A stretch of 64,000 nt of DNA from an uncultured Ruegeria sp. (lineage in GTDB: Bacteria > Pseudomonadota > Alphaproteobacteria > Rhodobacterales > Rhodobacteraceae). The translations under genes and the position numbers were made by a program. The stretch spans positions 29,555 through 93,554 of the forward strand of contig NZ_CANMQQ010000016.1 of assembly GCF_947500045.1 (NCBI RefSeq), in the 5' to 3' direction. Of the stretch, positions 36,029 to 44,926 are shown in pieces; position 1 is the first letter of the stretch, and the number at the start of each line of letters is the position of its first letter. The notes under the pieces are model-generated. The model was not told the DNA's origin. It was given only the letters and a program-made list of their open reading frames with translations, and ran no database searches.

Positions 36029-37176
36029 TGGCGGATCGTTCCTTTCTTGACTGGCCCTTCTTTAACCCGGACCACCGGGACTGGGCCGCGCAGGTGGAAG
36101 AGTTCGCCGGCTCGCTGGACATTGATCATGGCGATACCGATGCCGCTTGCCGGAATTTGGTCAAGTCGCTGGGATCTGCGGGTCTGCTGGCCCCAACTTC
36201 GTCTGACGATGGCAGTTTTGATGTCCGCCGCCTGTGTCTGGCCCGCGAAATTCTGGCGCGACATGACGGGTTGGCGGATTTCTCATTTGCCATGCAAGGG
36301 CTGGGCACCGGCGCGATTACACTGTTTGGCACGGATGACCAGAAATCTGCTTGGCTACCAAAAACCCGAGCGGGCCAGGCCATCTCGGCTTTTGCGCTGA
36401 CCGAACCCAACTCGGGTTCGGACGTAGCTGCCTCTCAGCTGACCGCCACGCCGGATGGGCAGGGCTTTGTTCTGAATGGTGAAAAGACGTGGATCTCAAA
36501 CGGCGGGATCGCGGATGTCTATACCTTGTTCGCCCGTACAGGCGAAGCGCCAGGGGCGCGGGGCCTTTCGGCGTTTATCGTGACACCCGACATCGCCGGT
36601 TTCGAAGTGGTCGAGCGGCTGGACACCATCGCCCCCCACCCGCTTGCCCGGTTGCGGTTCACAGATGCGCGCCTGCCCGCGTCTGCCATGCTGGGGGCAC
36701 CCGGTCAGGGTTTCAAGATTGCGATGTCTGTACTGGATGTCTTTCGCTCGACCGTGGCCGCCGCCGCGCTGGGATTTGCCCGGCGTGCATTGGACGAAGC
36801 CCTGGGTCGTGTCACGACCCGCAAGATACAAGGCGTACCGCTGGCTGAGCTGCAAATGGTACAAGGACATATCGCCAGCATGGCGCTGGATATCGACGCC
36901 ACCGCCCTGCTGACGTATCGCGCCGCCTGGACACGCGACACAGGAGCGCCCCGTATCACGCGCGAGGCGGCAATGGCCAAGCTGTTCGCCACCGATCAAG
37001 CGCAACAGGTCATCGATTCCGCCGTACAATTGTTTGGCGGAGATGGCGTGCGTTCGGGCACAACAGTTGAATCGCTTTATCGTGAAATCCGCGCCCTGCG
37101 CATCTATGAGGGCGCAAGCGATGTGCAGAAAGTCATCATCGCGCGGCAGGTTCTCAGTACCTTTGAAGGGGGATAG
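36028..37176 (+). CDS. Acyl-CoA dehydrogenase
   Basis: 382-residue FAD acyl-CoA dehydrogenase from the ATG at 36028 (TGATG overlap with the hydratase); an earlier open frame to 35896 lies inside the hydratase gene. The signature AFALTEPNSGSDVAA, the NGEKTWISNGGIAD sheet, and IYEGASDVQKVIIARQVL near the C-terminus are present; the glutamate of YEG is at the usual catalytic-base position. Likely desaturates a cyclic or linear acyl-CoA in the aromatic pathway, passing electrons to ETF. Confidence 0.92.
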   Translation: MADRSFLDWPFFNPDHRDWAAQVEEFAGSLDIDHGDTDAACRNLVKSLGSAGLLAPTSSDDGSFDVRRLCLAREILARHDGLADFSFAMQGLGTGAITLFGTDDQKSAWLPKTRAGQAISAFALTEPNSGSDVAASQLTATPDGQGFVLNGEKTWISNGGIADVYTLFARTGEAPGARGLSAFIVTPDIAGFEVVERLDTIAPHPLARLRFTDARLPASAMLGAPGQGFKIAMSVLDVFRSTVAAAALGFARRALDEALGRVTTRKIQGVPLAELQMVQGHIASMALDIDATALLTYRAAWTRDTGAPRITREAAMAKLFATDQAQQVIDSAVQLFGGDGVRSGTTVESLYREIRALRIYEGASDVQKVIIARQVLSTFEGG

Positions 37177-37179
37177 GGA

Positions 37180-38799
37180 ATGCTTGGTCCATCAGCCCAT
37201 ATCGATACATTCGCACGGGATAACCTGCCATCGCAGGCAAGCTGGCCCGATTTTCTTCTGGGCGGTTTCGACTATCCAGACCAGCTGAACGCGGCGGTTG
37301 AGTTGACGGATGCGATGGTCGGCAAAGGGTTCGGGGATCATGTGGCCCTGATCGGCAATCAACGCCAGCGCACTTATAAGGAACTCACTGACTGGACCAA
37401 CCGGCTGGCCCACGCGCTGGTCGAGGACCTTGGGGTTAAACCCGGAAACCGCGTGTTGATCCGGTCTGCCAACAACCCGGCCATGGTAGCGGCCTGGCTG
37501 GCAGCGACCAAAGCAGGTGCAGTGGTCGTCAACACGATGCCGATGCTGCGTGCGGGCGAGTTGACCAAGTATGTCGATACCGCCGAAATCACGCATGCAT
37601 TGTGCGACACCCGCCTGATGGACGAGATGACCAAATGTGCCAAGCACAGCCGGTTCCTTAAAACCGTTGTCGGTTTTGACGGCACCTCGAACCATGATGC
37701 CGAACTGGACCGGCTGGCGCTTGAAAAGCCGGTCAAGTTTGATGCGGTCGAAACCAGTCAGGACGACGTGGCGCTGCTGGGCTTCACATCGGGCTCGACC
37801 GGGCAGCCCAAAGCAACGATGCATTTCCATCGCGACCTGCTGATCGTCGCTGATGGTTATGCGCGTGAGGTTCTGGGCGTGACGCCCGATGACGTCTTTG
37901 TCGGCTCTCCTCCATTGGCCTTTACATTCGGGCTGGGCGGGCTGGCGATCTTTCCGCTGCGCTTCGGGGCCACCGCGACGCTACTGGAACAAGCCGCGCC
38001 ACCGCAGATGATCGAGATCATCGAGAAATACAGGGCCACCGTCTGCTTTACCGCACCAACCGCTTATCGGGTGATGTTGCAGGCGATGGATGACGGGGCG
38101 GACCTGTCCTCGTTGCGGGCCGCCGTATCGGCCGGGGAGACCCTGCCCGCCCCGATCTATGATGATTGGATAAAACGGACCGGAAAGCCGATGTTGGACG
38201 GGATCGGCGCCACCGAAATGCTACATATCTTCATCTCGAACCGCTTTGACGATCACCGCCCGGCTTCGACTGGAAAACCTGTATCCGGGTATGAGGCAAA
38301 AGTGATTGGCCCGGACGGCGAAGAACTTCCCGATGGCGTGGCCGGTCGACTGGCGGTGCGCGGCCCCACCGGATGCCGGTATCTGCGCGGTGACCGGCAG
38401 GGCGAATATATAATGGATGGCTGGAACATCACCGGTGACAGCTTTGTACGCGATGCTCAGGGACGGTACCACTTTGCCGCCAGAAACGACGATATGATCA
38501 TCTCAGCGGGATACAACATTGCAGGGCCCGAGGTTGAGGCAGCACTGCTTTCCCATCCTGCCGTTTCTGAATGCGCGGTCATCGGCACCCCTGATCCTGA
38601 TCGCGGCGAAATCGTTGAAGCGCACGTCGTGCTGAACGCAGGATACCAATCGGATCAGGCAATGACCGATGCATTGCAAACGCATGCCAAAAACACCATA
38701 GCACCTTACAAATACCCGCGCTCGATCCGGTATCGCCCGACCTTGCCCAAAACAGCGACCGGCAAGATTCAGCGTTTCCGGCTGAAAGAGGCGCAGTGA
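37180..38799 (+). CDS. Aromatic acid-CoA ligase (2-aminobenzoate/benzoate-CoA ligase-like)
   Basis: 539-residue adenylate-forming ligase: P-loop LLGFTSGSTGQPKATMHFHR (about residue 192), the PPLAFTFGLGGLAIFPLRFG segment typical of benzoate-CoA ligases, GIGATEMLHIFISN, DGWNITGDSF and the C-terminal lysine in PKTATGKIQRFRL. The N-terminal DTFARDNLPSQASWPDF is also characteristic of the 2-aminobenzoate/benzoate ligase group. It should make the aryl-CoA that the bifunctional monooxygenase uses. Overlaps the thioesterase start by 4 bases. Confidence 0.88.
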   Translation: MLGPSAHIDTFARDNLPSQASWPDFLLGGFDYPDQLNAAVELTDAMVGKGFGDHVALIGNQRQRTYKELTDWTNRLAHALVEDLGVKPGNRVLIRSANNPAMVAAWLAATKAGAVVVNTMPMLRAGELTKYVDTAEITHALCDTRLMDEMTKCAKHSRFLKTVVGFDGTSNHDAELDRLALEKPVKFDAVETSQDDVALLGFTSGSTGQPKATMHFHRDLLIVADGYAREVLGVTPDDVFVGSPPLAFTFGLGGLAIFPLRFGATATLLEQAAPPQMIEIIEKYRATVCFTAPTAYRVMLQAMDDGADLSSLRAAVSAGETLPAPIYDDWIKRTGKPMLDGIGATEMLHIFISNRFDDHRPASTGKPVSGYEAKVIGPDGEELPDGVAGRLAVRGPTGCRYLRGDRQGEYIMDGWNITGDSFVRDAQGRYHFAARNDDMIISAGYNIAGPEVEAALLSHPAVSECAVIGTPDPDRGEIVEAHVVLNAGYQSDQAMTDALQTHAKNTIAPYKYPRSIRYRPTLPKTATGKIQRFRLKEAQ

Positions 38800-39215
38800 T
38801 GATATTTGAGATGAAACAGAAGGTTCTGTTCAAACATTGCGACCCGGCGGGCATTGTCTTTTACCCCCGGTATTTCGAGATGATGAATGACTGCGTCGAA
38901 GCGTTTTTCGACGAAGCCCTACAAGTCCCTTTTGAAACCCTGCACAAATCCGGCAACGGGTCACCCACCGCCCAGATCGAGACGCGTTTTGCGCGCCCCA
39001 GTTATCACGGAGATCACCTTGTCCTGCAGCTCTGCCTCTCGCGTGTTGGATCACGATCTGCCACCTACCGGATGAAAGCACTGTGCGCAAACGAGACCCG
39101 GTTCGACACAACCGCGACACTGGTTCACGTGGACAGCGATGGAAAATCTACGCCTTGGCCTGACCATATGCGCAGCCGAATGAAAGAATACGAGGACCAA
39201 TTGAATGACACATAA
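38796..39215 (+). CDS. 4-hydroxybenzoyl-CoA-type thioesterase (hotdog fold)
   Basis: 139-residue hotdog thioesterase with the active-site helix region HCDPAGIVFYPRYFEMM containing the catalytic Asp of the 4HBT family. Probably releases CoA from dead-end or end-product aryl-CoA esters, preventing CoA trapping. A second Met lies one residue in. Overlaps the RidA gene by 11 bases. Confidence 0.88.
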   Translation: MMIFEMKQKVLFKHCDPAGIVFYPRYFEMMNDCVEAFFDEALQVPFETLHKSGNGSPTAQIETRFARPSYHGDHLVLQLCLSRVGSRSATYRMKALCANETRFDTTATLVHVDSDGKSTPWPDHMRSRMKEYEDQLNDT

Positions 39216-39600
39216 AGTGATCCACCCCGATGGCTGGCTGCCAGCCAAAGGCTATGCAAACGGAATGCTGGCCAAAGACGGCACCCTGCATATCGGCGGA
39301 CAAATCGGTTGGGATGGAAACAAAGAATTCGTCAGTGATGATTTCATCGGGCAGATGCGGCAAGCCCTGATGAACATCCGCGCCATTGTCGAAAGCGCGG
39401 GCGGTCGTGTCGAGGACGTAACTCGCCTGACCTGGTTCGTGACCGACAAAGGTGAATATGTGGCCGCGCAACGGGCCGTGGGCGAAGCCTATCGCGAGGT
39501 TTTCGGCAAACATTTCCCGGCCATGTCCATGCTGGTTGTTGCCGGTCTGGTTGAAGACCGGGCAAAGGTCGAAATCGAAGCCACGGCACATCTGGGCTGA
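39205..39600 (+). CDS. RidA-family enamine/imine deaminase
   Basis: 131-residue Rid/YjgF/YER057c/UK114 protein (GGQIGWDGNKEF, QMRQALMNIRAIVESAGG, GKHFPAMSMLVVAGL). RidA proteins hydrolyse reactive enamine/imine intermediates to ketones and ammonia. Such a step fits a ring-amine pathway, because reduction of 2-aminobenzoyl-CoA leaves an enamine, which supports the aminobenzoate reading of this island. That link is inference. The conserved active-site arginine region is replaced or shifted here (EDRAKVEIEATA at the C-terminus), so activity should not be taken for granted. Last gene of the rightward operon. Confidence 0.85.
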   Translation: MTHKVIHPDGWLPAKGYANGMLAKDGTLHIGGQIGWDGNKEFVSDDFIGQMRQALMNIRAIVESAGGRVEDVTRLTWFVTDKGEYVAAQRAVGEAYREVFGKHFPAMSMLVVAGLVEDRAKVEIEATAHLG

Positions 39601-39643
39601 TTTCGTCGGTGTTGTCACCGCTCTTGTCGTTCCCCTGTTTCAC

Positions 39644-39700
39644 AACTGGCCGTCAACAACTTGACAATACAGAGTTACCCGTTGGGCACTGCCAGTTTTT
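39644..39700 (+). terminator. Possible intrinsic terminator after the RidA operon
   Basis: AACTGGC (39644-39650) pairs with GCCAGTT (39691-39697) and is followed by TTT; the loop holds a small GTCAA/TTGAC hairpin. Long loop, so only a moderate candidate. It also lies in the gap before the convergent kinase gene stop. Confidence 0.3.
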
Positions 39701-39703
39701 CGA

Positions 39704-42010
39704 CTATTTACTCTGACCGTCATAGTGCAGGTCGACCAGCCAAAGTGAACCATTACGTCTGACGGTGAACTTGAAATCCGTCTTACCCTCGTTCAACCCT
39801 GCGTGTAGCAGAGCTGCAATCGTGTTCGGCCCATCAATGCTTTCATCTGACGGAAAATAGCTGGTGATTTGGTCGTTCGGTTTCAGAGTTGTGTCGTCAT
39901 TCAGACCTTGCGGGATATGGGCCACGCTTGTAACCCAATTGCCGGTATCGGCATAACGGCTTTGAAACATAATACCATTCGACAAGGTTGTATCCTGGAC
40001 GACATTCAACACAACGTCACGCGTGACAACGCCATCCCGAGGGTCAGTAAGGCCCAATGTGACGCGTAATGTTCCGTCTTCCGAAGGCTCGGCTCCAGCA
40101 TTGCGTAGCGTTTCGCTGATCGCGCCGATCTCTTCGATATCCATCCCGTCGACCGTGTCGATACGCAGGCCGGCGCGAACCCATGCAGGGGCAGACGCAG
40201 CCACAAACTCAACTGTGTCGAGTTGATCCGCGGACGCCGCAAAGGGCAAATGAACGTTCCATTTCGAAACGACCCCGGTCTGATCGACGCTTGGGATTGG
40301 ATCAGGTGTGGCCTCAGTCTCAACCGCGGCAAGTGCAGCAGCTTCCTTTTGCGCCTCTAACTTGGCGCGCTCTTCAGCCTTGGCGACCGCGCTTGCGCGG
40401 GCCGCCGCCTCGGCCTGAGATTTGGCCAAAGTTTCTGCCTGAGCTTTTGCCTGAGCCAAGGCACGTGCCTCTGCCTCAGCGGCTGCAGCAGCACGTGCTT
40501 CTGCTTCGGCCTGGGCTTTCGCCAAAGCCTCAGCCTGCGCTTCCGCTTGTGCCAAAGCGCGCGCCTCGGCCTCAGCGGCTGCTGTGGCACGTGCTTCTGC
40601 TTGGGCTTGAGCTATCGCCTGAGCATTCGCTTGGGCTTCTGCCTCTGCCCGGGCGCGGGCCTCTGCCTCAGCGGCCTCATTGGCACGCGCTTCGGCTCGG
40701 GCTGCGGCTTGGGCTGCGGCTTCTGCTTCAGCGCGCGCGGCGATTTCTGCCTGCGCTCGCGCTTCCGCTTCGGCCAATCGAGCCTCGGCTTCAGTCGCCC
40801 TTGCTGTGGCATCCGCAACGGCAGCAGCCGCGGCCGCTGCCTCCGCTTCGGCTTGAACGCGTGCTTGCGCCTCGGCTGCCAAGACATCTTCTTGCGTTAC
40901 CTGTGGTTCAGCGGGTGATAGAATATTGCCATTGGAAAGGACCGCGGCTATCGCGCCAACAAATCCAAGTGCAAGCACCGCGCCGCCTATCAGCCAACGC
41001 TTGCTACCGCCTGATGAAGAGACGGCAATCTTAACGTCTTGCTCCATCGTCGGGGCCTCGGCAACACGACCTATCGCGTCAAGCCACTCATCAGCAGTCT
41101 GAAAACGATCCTTTGGCAAGGCGGACATGGCTTTGTCCAACGCTTCCAGAAAGACGTCATCGTATTTATCAAAACGCCCCTGAAGAGGTTTGCAGGGATC
41201 GGGCTTTTGCTCGGCTATCGCCGAAACCCTGGTCTGGCTGTCCGGCGCACGCTCTCCGGTGATCACGTGATAAAATGATGCTGCCAATGCGTAGAGATCG
41301 CTATAAGCTCCCTGTACACTATTCTTGACATAGAATTCCTGTGGGGAATAGCCGTCCTTGACCGCACGCAGCGCCGATAAAACGCGATCGGTTTTCCTGT
41401 TCTGCTCACGCGCGGCCCCGAAGTCAATCAGCACCGGCACCTTGTCTGGTCCAACCAAGATATTGTCGGGCGAAATATCCCGATGCAGCATCCCCTGCTT
41501 GTGCATGTAGGCGACCGCATCCAATATTTGCCTGAGGATAGACATGACATCGGCTTCGTCTAGCTGCGTTTCCGTGTTTTCAATCGCATCCAGAAGATCA
41601 GGGCCTTCGACAAAATCCAGAGCCATATAGGCAGTGTCGTTGTCTTCAAAGACCTGATGGACACCGACGATATTCGGGTGATCCATCTGTGAAAGGCGCT
41701 GCGCCTCGCGGATAAAGTGCCGAACAATTTGACGAAGATCTTGCGTGTGTGTGGGCGTTCGTGCTGTCACGAGCGCATTTTTTCGACGCGCAAACATACT
41801 TGGAAAGCACTCTTTGATCACCACCTTGCGTTTGAGGCTGTCAAAGGCGAGATAGGTAATCCCGAAGCCACCGCTGTTCAGATAGCTATCAATTTTGTAC
41901 TGGCCATGCAGCAGTTCGGTCCGTGCAGGGAGATTGTCCGCGGAAAAGTCGCCAGTCATCTGATCTATCTCTTCATGATCAGTTTTTACCAGTTTCATTA
42001 CGTTGCCCAT
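39704..42010 (-). CDS. Transmembrane Ser/Thr protein kinase with Ala/Glu-rich coiled coil
   Basis: 768 residues. Cytoplasmic kinase domain 38-310: glycine loop SGGFGITYLA (46-51), ATP-lysine in VVIKECFP (Lys66), HRDISPDN (176-183) and DFG (196-198). The catalytic loop has Ser where most kinases have Lys (HRDxK), as in some bacterial subfamilies. One membrane helix at 339-358, then about 210 residues almost entirely Ala, Glu, Gln and Arg forming a predicted long coiled coil outside the membrane, then a C-terminal domain (about 600-768) with two PDZ-like stretches (AGLRIDTVDGMDIEEI; LKPNDQITSYFPSDE). The coil is encoded by near-tandem 96-base units. Follows two secreted-protein genes in the same direction. 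Confidence 0.88.
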   Translation of the reverse strand: MGNVMKLVKTDHEEIDQMTGDFSADNLPARTELLHGQYKIDSYLNSGGFGITYLAFDSLKRKVVIKECFPSMFARRKNALVTARTPTHTQDLRQIVRHFIREAQRLSQMDHPNIVGVHQVFEDNDTAYMALDFVEGPDLLDAIENTETQLDEADVMSILRQILDAVAYMHKQGMLHRDISPDNILVGPDKVPVLIDFGAAREQNRKTDRVLSALRAVKDGYSPQEFYVKNSVQGAYSDLYALAASFYHVITGERAPDSQTRVSAIAEQKPDPCKPLQGRFDKYDDVFLEALDKAMSALPKDRFQTADEWLDAIGRVAEAPTMEQDVKIAVSSSGGSKRWLIGGAVLALGFVGAIAAVLSNGNILSPAEPQVTQEDVLAAEAQARVQAEAEAAAAAAAVADATARATEAEARLAEAEARAQAEIAARAEAEAAAQAAARAEARANEAAEAEARARAEAEAQANAQAIAQAQAEARATAAAEAEARALAQAEAQAEALAKAQAEAEARAAAAAEAEARALAQAKAQAETLAKSQAEAAARASAVAKAEERAKLEAQKEAAALAAVETEATPDPIPSVDQTGVVSKWNVHLPFAASADQLDTVEFVAASAPAWVRAGLRIDTVDGMDIEEIGAISETLRNAGAEPSEDGTLRVTLGLTDPRDGVVTRDVVLNVVQDTTLSNGIMFQSRYADTGNWVTSVAHIPQGLNDDTTLKPNDQITSYFPSDESIDGPNTIAALLHAGLNEGKTDFKFTVRRNGSLWLVDLHYDGQSK
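40371..40660 (-). repeat. Near-tandem 96-base units encoding the kinase coiled coil
   Basis: The units starting at 40467 and 40563 are nearly identical with a period of 96 bases (32 codons; protein pattern AEAEARALAQAxAQAExLAK), and a more diverged copy precedes them from about 40371. The period is a whole number of codons, so unit gain or loss changes coil length without a frameshift. Confidence 0.6.
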
Positions 42011-42239
42011 GGCTCACCCAGTCTGCTGTTCTTCCAACACTGTGTCAGGAAATTCTCAAAACCCGATCACAGCTTGTGCTTGTTACAAACTCAACTAATA
42101 GGAGAATATGTCTAAAACGTGATGTAGTTAGAGATTCTCTGCCTGTCCCAGATCCGCAAAACCCGCAATGGCTCGGCTTGAATGGCCAACCAACCCGCAA
42201 ATTGCTCCTTAGCAATCCAGTCGAACCGGCAACGCCGTG

Positions 42240-43277
42240 TTATCCGGCTGCCAGATTTGAGGCGATGCAGGACGAACGAATTTCGCGAGAATAATAGCGG
42301 CGCATATTATTCACTAACTGTGAAAATGTTTCGACCGGACGATTGGAACTCATGAATGTGTCCTGATCGATCAATGTCTCAACCGGGGTGCGGATCGACA
42401 TCACGGTCTTATACCCTCCCACAATCTCCAGCGCCTGAACCACACAGTCATAGTCGACCTCGTCCCCTTCGCAGGATTCGCAATAGCGTTTCACGATATT
42501 CAGATAGCTATCGGTTTCGCTGATACGGGCGATATTGTCGTTTAGGAGCACCAGATTTACGCTCTCAGACAATTCCGAGCCGCGGCCCAGCATTACAGTC
42601 GTGAACTGGTTGGCCTCATCGGAAAAATGCTGATTGAGATTCAACAGGCGCGCGAGCCGTTTCAGTCCCAGCAAGCCTGAAACTCGTTTGGGATTGGTTT
42701 CCTCCACAAATGCCCGCATGGTGATCGCTTTGTTTTCGCGCGCCATGTAAGCCTCAATCCATTTGAGGAAACCCGCATCGGACAGGCCATAGTTGTCTGA
42801 AGGCATTGAATTGATCAGATCAAAACGACCGTTATTCAGCGTGTTCCACAATACATATTCCGCACCTTCAACCTCACCATAAGACTGCAATGCCAATGCA
42901 TTGCTGATTGGTTGACGGCCAACGCGATATCCGAAGATGGCTTCGCCTGCTTCCTTCAGGCTGGGATCGGTCAGAGCAAGCAACCAGCTTACGGTTCCTT
43001 TGTCGGGGTCGTGCGCGCGAAGAAGCTCGTCGCGTTTTGGGTGGTTTACCAGATAGTCAGAAAAACCGCCTGGAACCGTGTCGCGGTCAATTTGTCCGAG
43101 GATCATCTGCGCCGAACTGTTCCCCTGACTGGCCGCTTCCGACAGACCCTGCACGCCAGTGGCCTCGTCGCCATTAAGCCAGGTGTCTACGGCAGAATTG
43201 TATGGCTCATCCTGAGCAGCAGCTGCCCCTGATAGGTGCAGTAGGAAAACATTGGCCAATATTACGAGCATTCTCAT
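42240..43277 (-). CDS. Secreted Sel1/TPR-like protein of unknown function
   Basis: 345 residues from the ATG at 43277 (GGAGAG upstream); the frame runs on to 43388 but that part overlaps the PBP-OmpA gene. A Sec signal peptide (MRMLVILANVFLLHLSGAAAA) is followed by a Sel1-like repeat (EATGVQGLSEAASQGNSSAQ) and further helical repeats. A cysteine pair (YCESCEG) and later cysteines may form disulfides in the periplasm. I do not recognise a family beyond that. It lies between the PBP-OmpA gene and the kinase gene, same strand, gaps 77 and 229 bases. Confidence 0.75.
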   Translation of the reverse strand: MRMLVILANVFLLHLSGAAAAQDEPYNSAVDTWLNGDEATGVQGLSEAASQGNSSAQMILGQIDRDTVPGGFSDYLVNHPKRDELLRAHDPDKGTVSWLLALTDPSLKEAGEAIFGYRVGRQPISNALALQSYGEVEGAEYVLWNTLNNGRFDLINSMPSDNYGLSDAGFLKWIEAYMARENKAITMRAFVEETNPKRVSGLLGLKRLARLLNLNQHFSDEANQFTTVMLGRGSELSESVNLVLLNDNIARISETDSYLNIVKRYCESCEGDEVDYDCVVQALEIVGGYKTVMSIRTPVETLIDQDTFMSSNRPVETFSQLVNNMRRYYSREIRSSCIASNLAAG

Positions 43278-43354
43278 ACTACATCTCTCCGTTGCGTTAT
43301 CGTCTTGGTCACAGCCCGTGGTATCCCCGGTTCCGATGCTGCGTTGGTGCTTTT

Positions 43355-44926
43355 TTACTGGGATGTGGTGACGGTATCCCGCAGCCAAACTTCCACACGA
43401 CGATTGATCCGGCGGCCATTCTCGGTTTCATTGCAGCTTAGCGGTGAGATTTCACCATAGCCCAGCGTCCGGATCGTCAACCGATCAAGGCTGCCGGCAG
43501 GTGCTGCTTGCTGCAGGGCGTTGCGCACTTGTTGAGCGCGCTGCTGGCTGAGCGATCGATTGGATCTGCCAGCTCCGACAGAGTCGGTGTAACCGATCAG
43601 AAGAAGTTCTTTGTTTGTGGTTTCTTCTTTAGCCAACAAAGCAGCGAGGCGCTTAATGTCATCCTGCGCCCGGGCATCAAGACGGGAAGACCCAAATGCG
43701 AAACGGAAGGTGATCGAACTGCGATCTGCGCCAGACAGTTCCGCCGACATCTCCTGCAGCTGTTTTAGAGTGACCTCTGCGTCCGTGGGCATAACCGCAC
43801 CAAGGTAACGCAGGCCTTGCTCATTCGGTCCTTGCAATGATTCACCGAGCGAAACAAAGCCCGAGGCCTCGATCGTTTCTTGCGCCTTTTCAGTTTCGAG
43901 GAATTGTATAAAGCGGTTCAGCTGTGCTGGAACAGTGTTGCCTGTATAGGCATACAACCGTCGGCTAAGTGGGTATTCCTCGGTTTTGATGGTGAATGGC
44001 GTCGCTGGAACCTGAATGCCACAAACACCGCGGATGGCCAGAACCTTGGCATCGTCTACGCTTGCAAGGCTTGTAATTCCGATACCGAGCGGATCGGACG
44101 CTACTGCCGCAGCCAGTTCAGCATCGGTTTCCAAAAGGTTAATCCCGGTCGAGTAGGTTGCTCCGGCAGGGCTCATGATCAGTTCATCAAAGATCAGCCC
44201 GGTGCCGCTGTCCGGCGCGCGCATGTACAGCTGGATCGGTGCATCCGGACCACCGATCTGACTCCAATTGGAAATGGTCCCGGAGAATATTCGCGCTAGA
44301 TCTTTCTCAGCAACTGCCCGCAACGGGTTGCTTTGCGAGGTGATGGCAACAAGGCCATCCAGAGCAAAGATCTTCTGATTTTCACTGGCGCTCATGTCCC
44401 CAAGGCCAGCCTGCGTTGCAGTCGCAAGCTCATCGGGTTGAACTGGGCGCGTCGCTACGGCAAGGGCCGACTTTCCGTCAAACAGTTGTTTGATCCCATC
44501 GGTCGAGTCGCTGCCCATCAGCGATACTTCAGCCAGGAACTCTCCAAGCTCATTGCGCAGCAGAAGCTTGCTGACCCCACCCTCTTCGGAGCGGAGTGCA
44601 GCACCTCCTATTTCTTCGCCGAATTGCGTCGTCAAATCGGCAAAAAGCGAATCCACCAAACGCGAAGAACCAGAGATGCTGTACTCGACTGGCCCATCGT
44701 TACGACTGGGGCAAGCCTCACCAATGCACTCAACTTTAAAGGCATCAACCGTTATCGTACCAACCACCGTTCTCAGTTGGTAATTGGCTCCGTCGAACTC
44801 AATAAGTTCTCCGGTCAGCGTCATGCCGCCGTCCAGGCTGTTCAATTGAACATTTTGGGCATTTGCCATGGTGGCCGTGGCGGCTATTAATGCACCAGAG
44901 GCAGTTTTTACGAGTTGATTCAACAT
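43355..44926 (-). CDS. Phosphate-binding-protein-like domain fused to OmpA peptidoglycan-binding domain
   Basis: 523 residues with a Sec signal (cleavage near ANA-QN). Residues about 75-350 resemble PstS-type periplasmic-binding proteins (YSISGSSRLVDSLFADL, FALDGLVAITSQSNPL, IFSGTISNWSQIGG), and residues about 400-515 are an OmpA-like cell-wall-binding domain (FAFGSSRLDARAQDDI, GYTDSVGAGRSNRSLSQQRA). The fusion should tether a ligand-binding domain to peptidoglycan in the periplasm, which suits sensing rather than transport; no Pst permease is nearby. First of three leftward genes ending with a transmembrane kinase. GAGG precedes the ATG. Confidence 0.87.
   Translation of the reverse strand: MLNQLVKTASGALIAATATMANAQNVQLNSLDGGMTLTGELIEFDGANYQLRTVVGTITVDAFKVECIGEACPSRNDGPVEYSISGSSRLVDSLFADLTTQFGEEIGGAALRSEEGGVSKLLLRNELGEFLAEVSLMGSDSTDGIKQLFDGKSALAVATRPVQPDELATATQAGLGDMSASENQKIFALDGLVAITSQSNPLRAVAEKDLARIFSGTISNWSQIGGPDAPIQLYMRAPDSGTGLIFDELIMSPAGATYSTGINLLETDAELAAAVASDPLGIGITSLASVDDAKVLAIRGVCGIQVPATPFTIKTEEYPLSRRLYAYTGNTVPAQLNRFIQFLETEKAQETIEASGFVSLGESLQGPNEQGLRYLGAVMPTDAEVTLKQLQEMSAELSGADRSSITFRFAFGSSRLDARAQDDIKRLAALLAKEETTNKELLLIGYTDSVGAGRSNRSLSQQRAQQVRNALQQAAPAGSLDRLTIRTLGYGEISPLSCNETENGRRINRRVEVWLRDTVTTSQ

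Noticed and set aside
40183..41034. 283-codon plus-strand open frame, Leu/Pro/Arg-rich
   Set aside because: It is the antisense image of the Ala/Glu-rich kinase coil; composition comes from the repeat, not from a gene.
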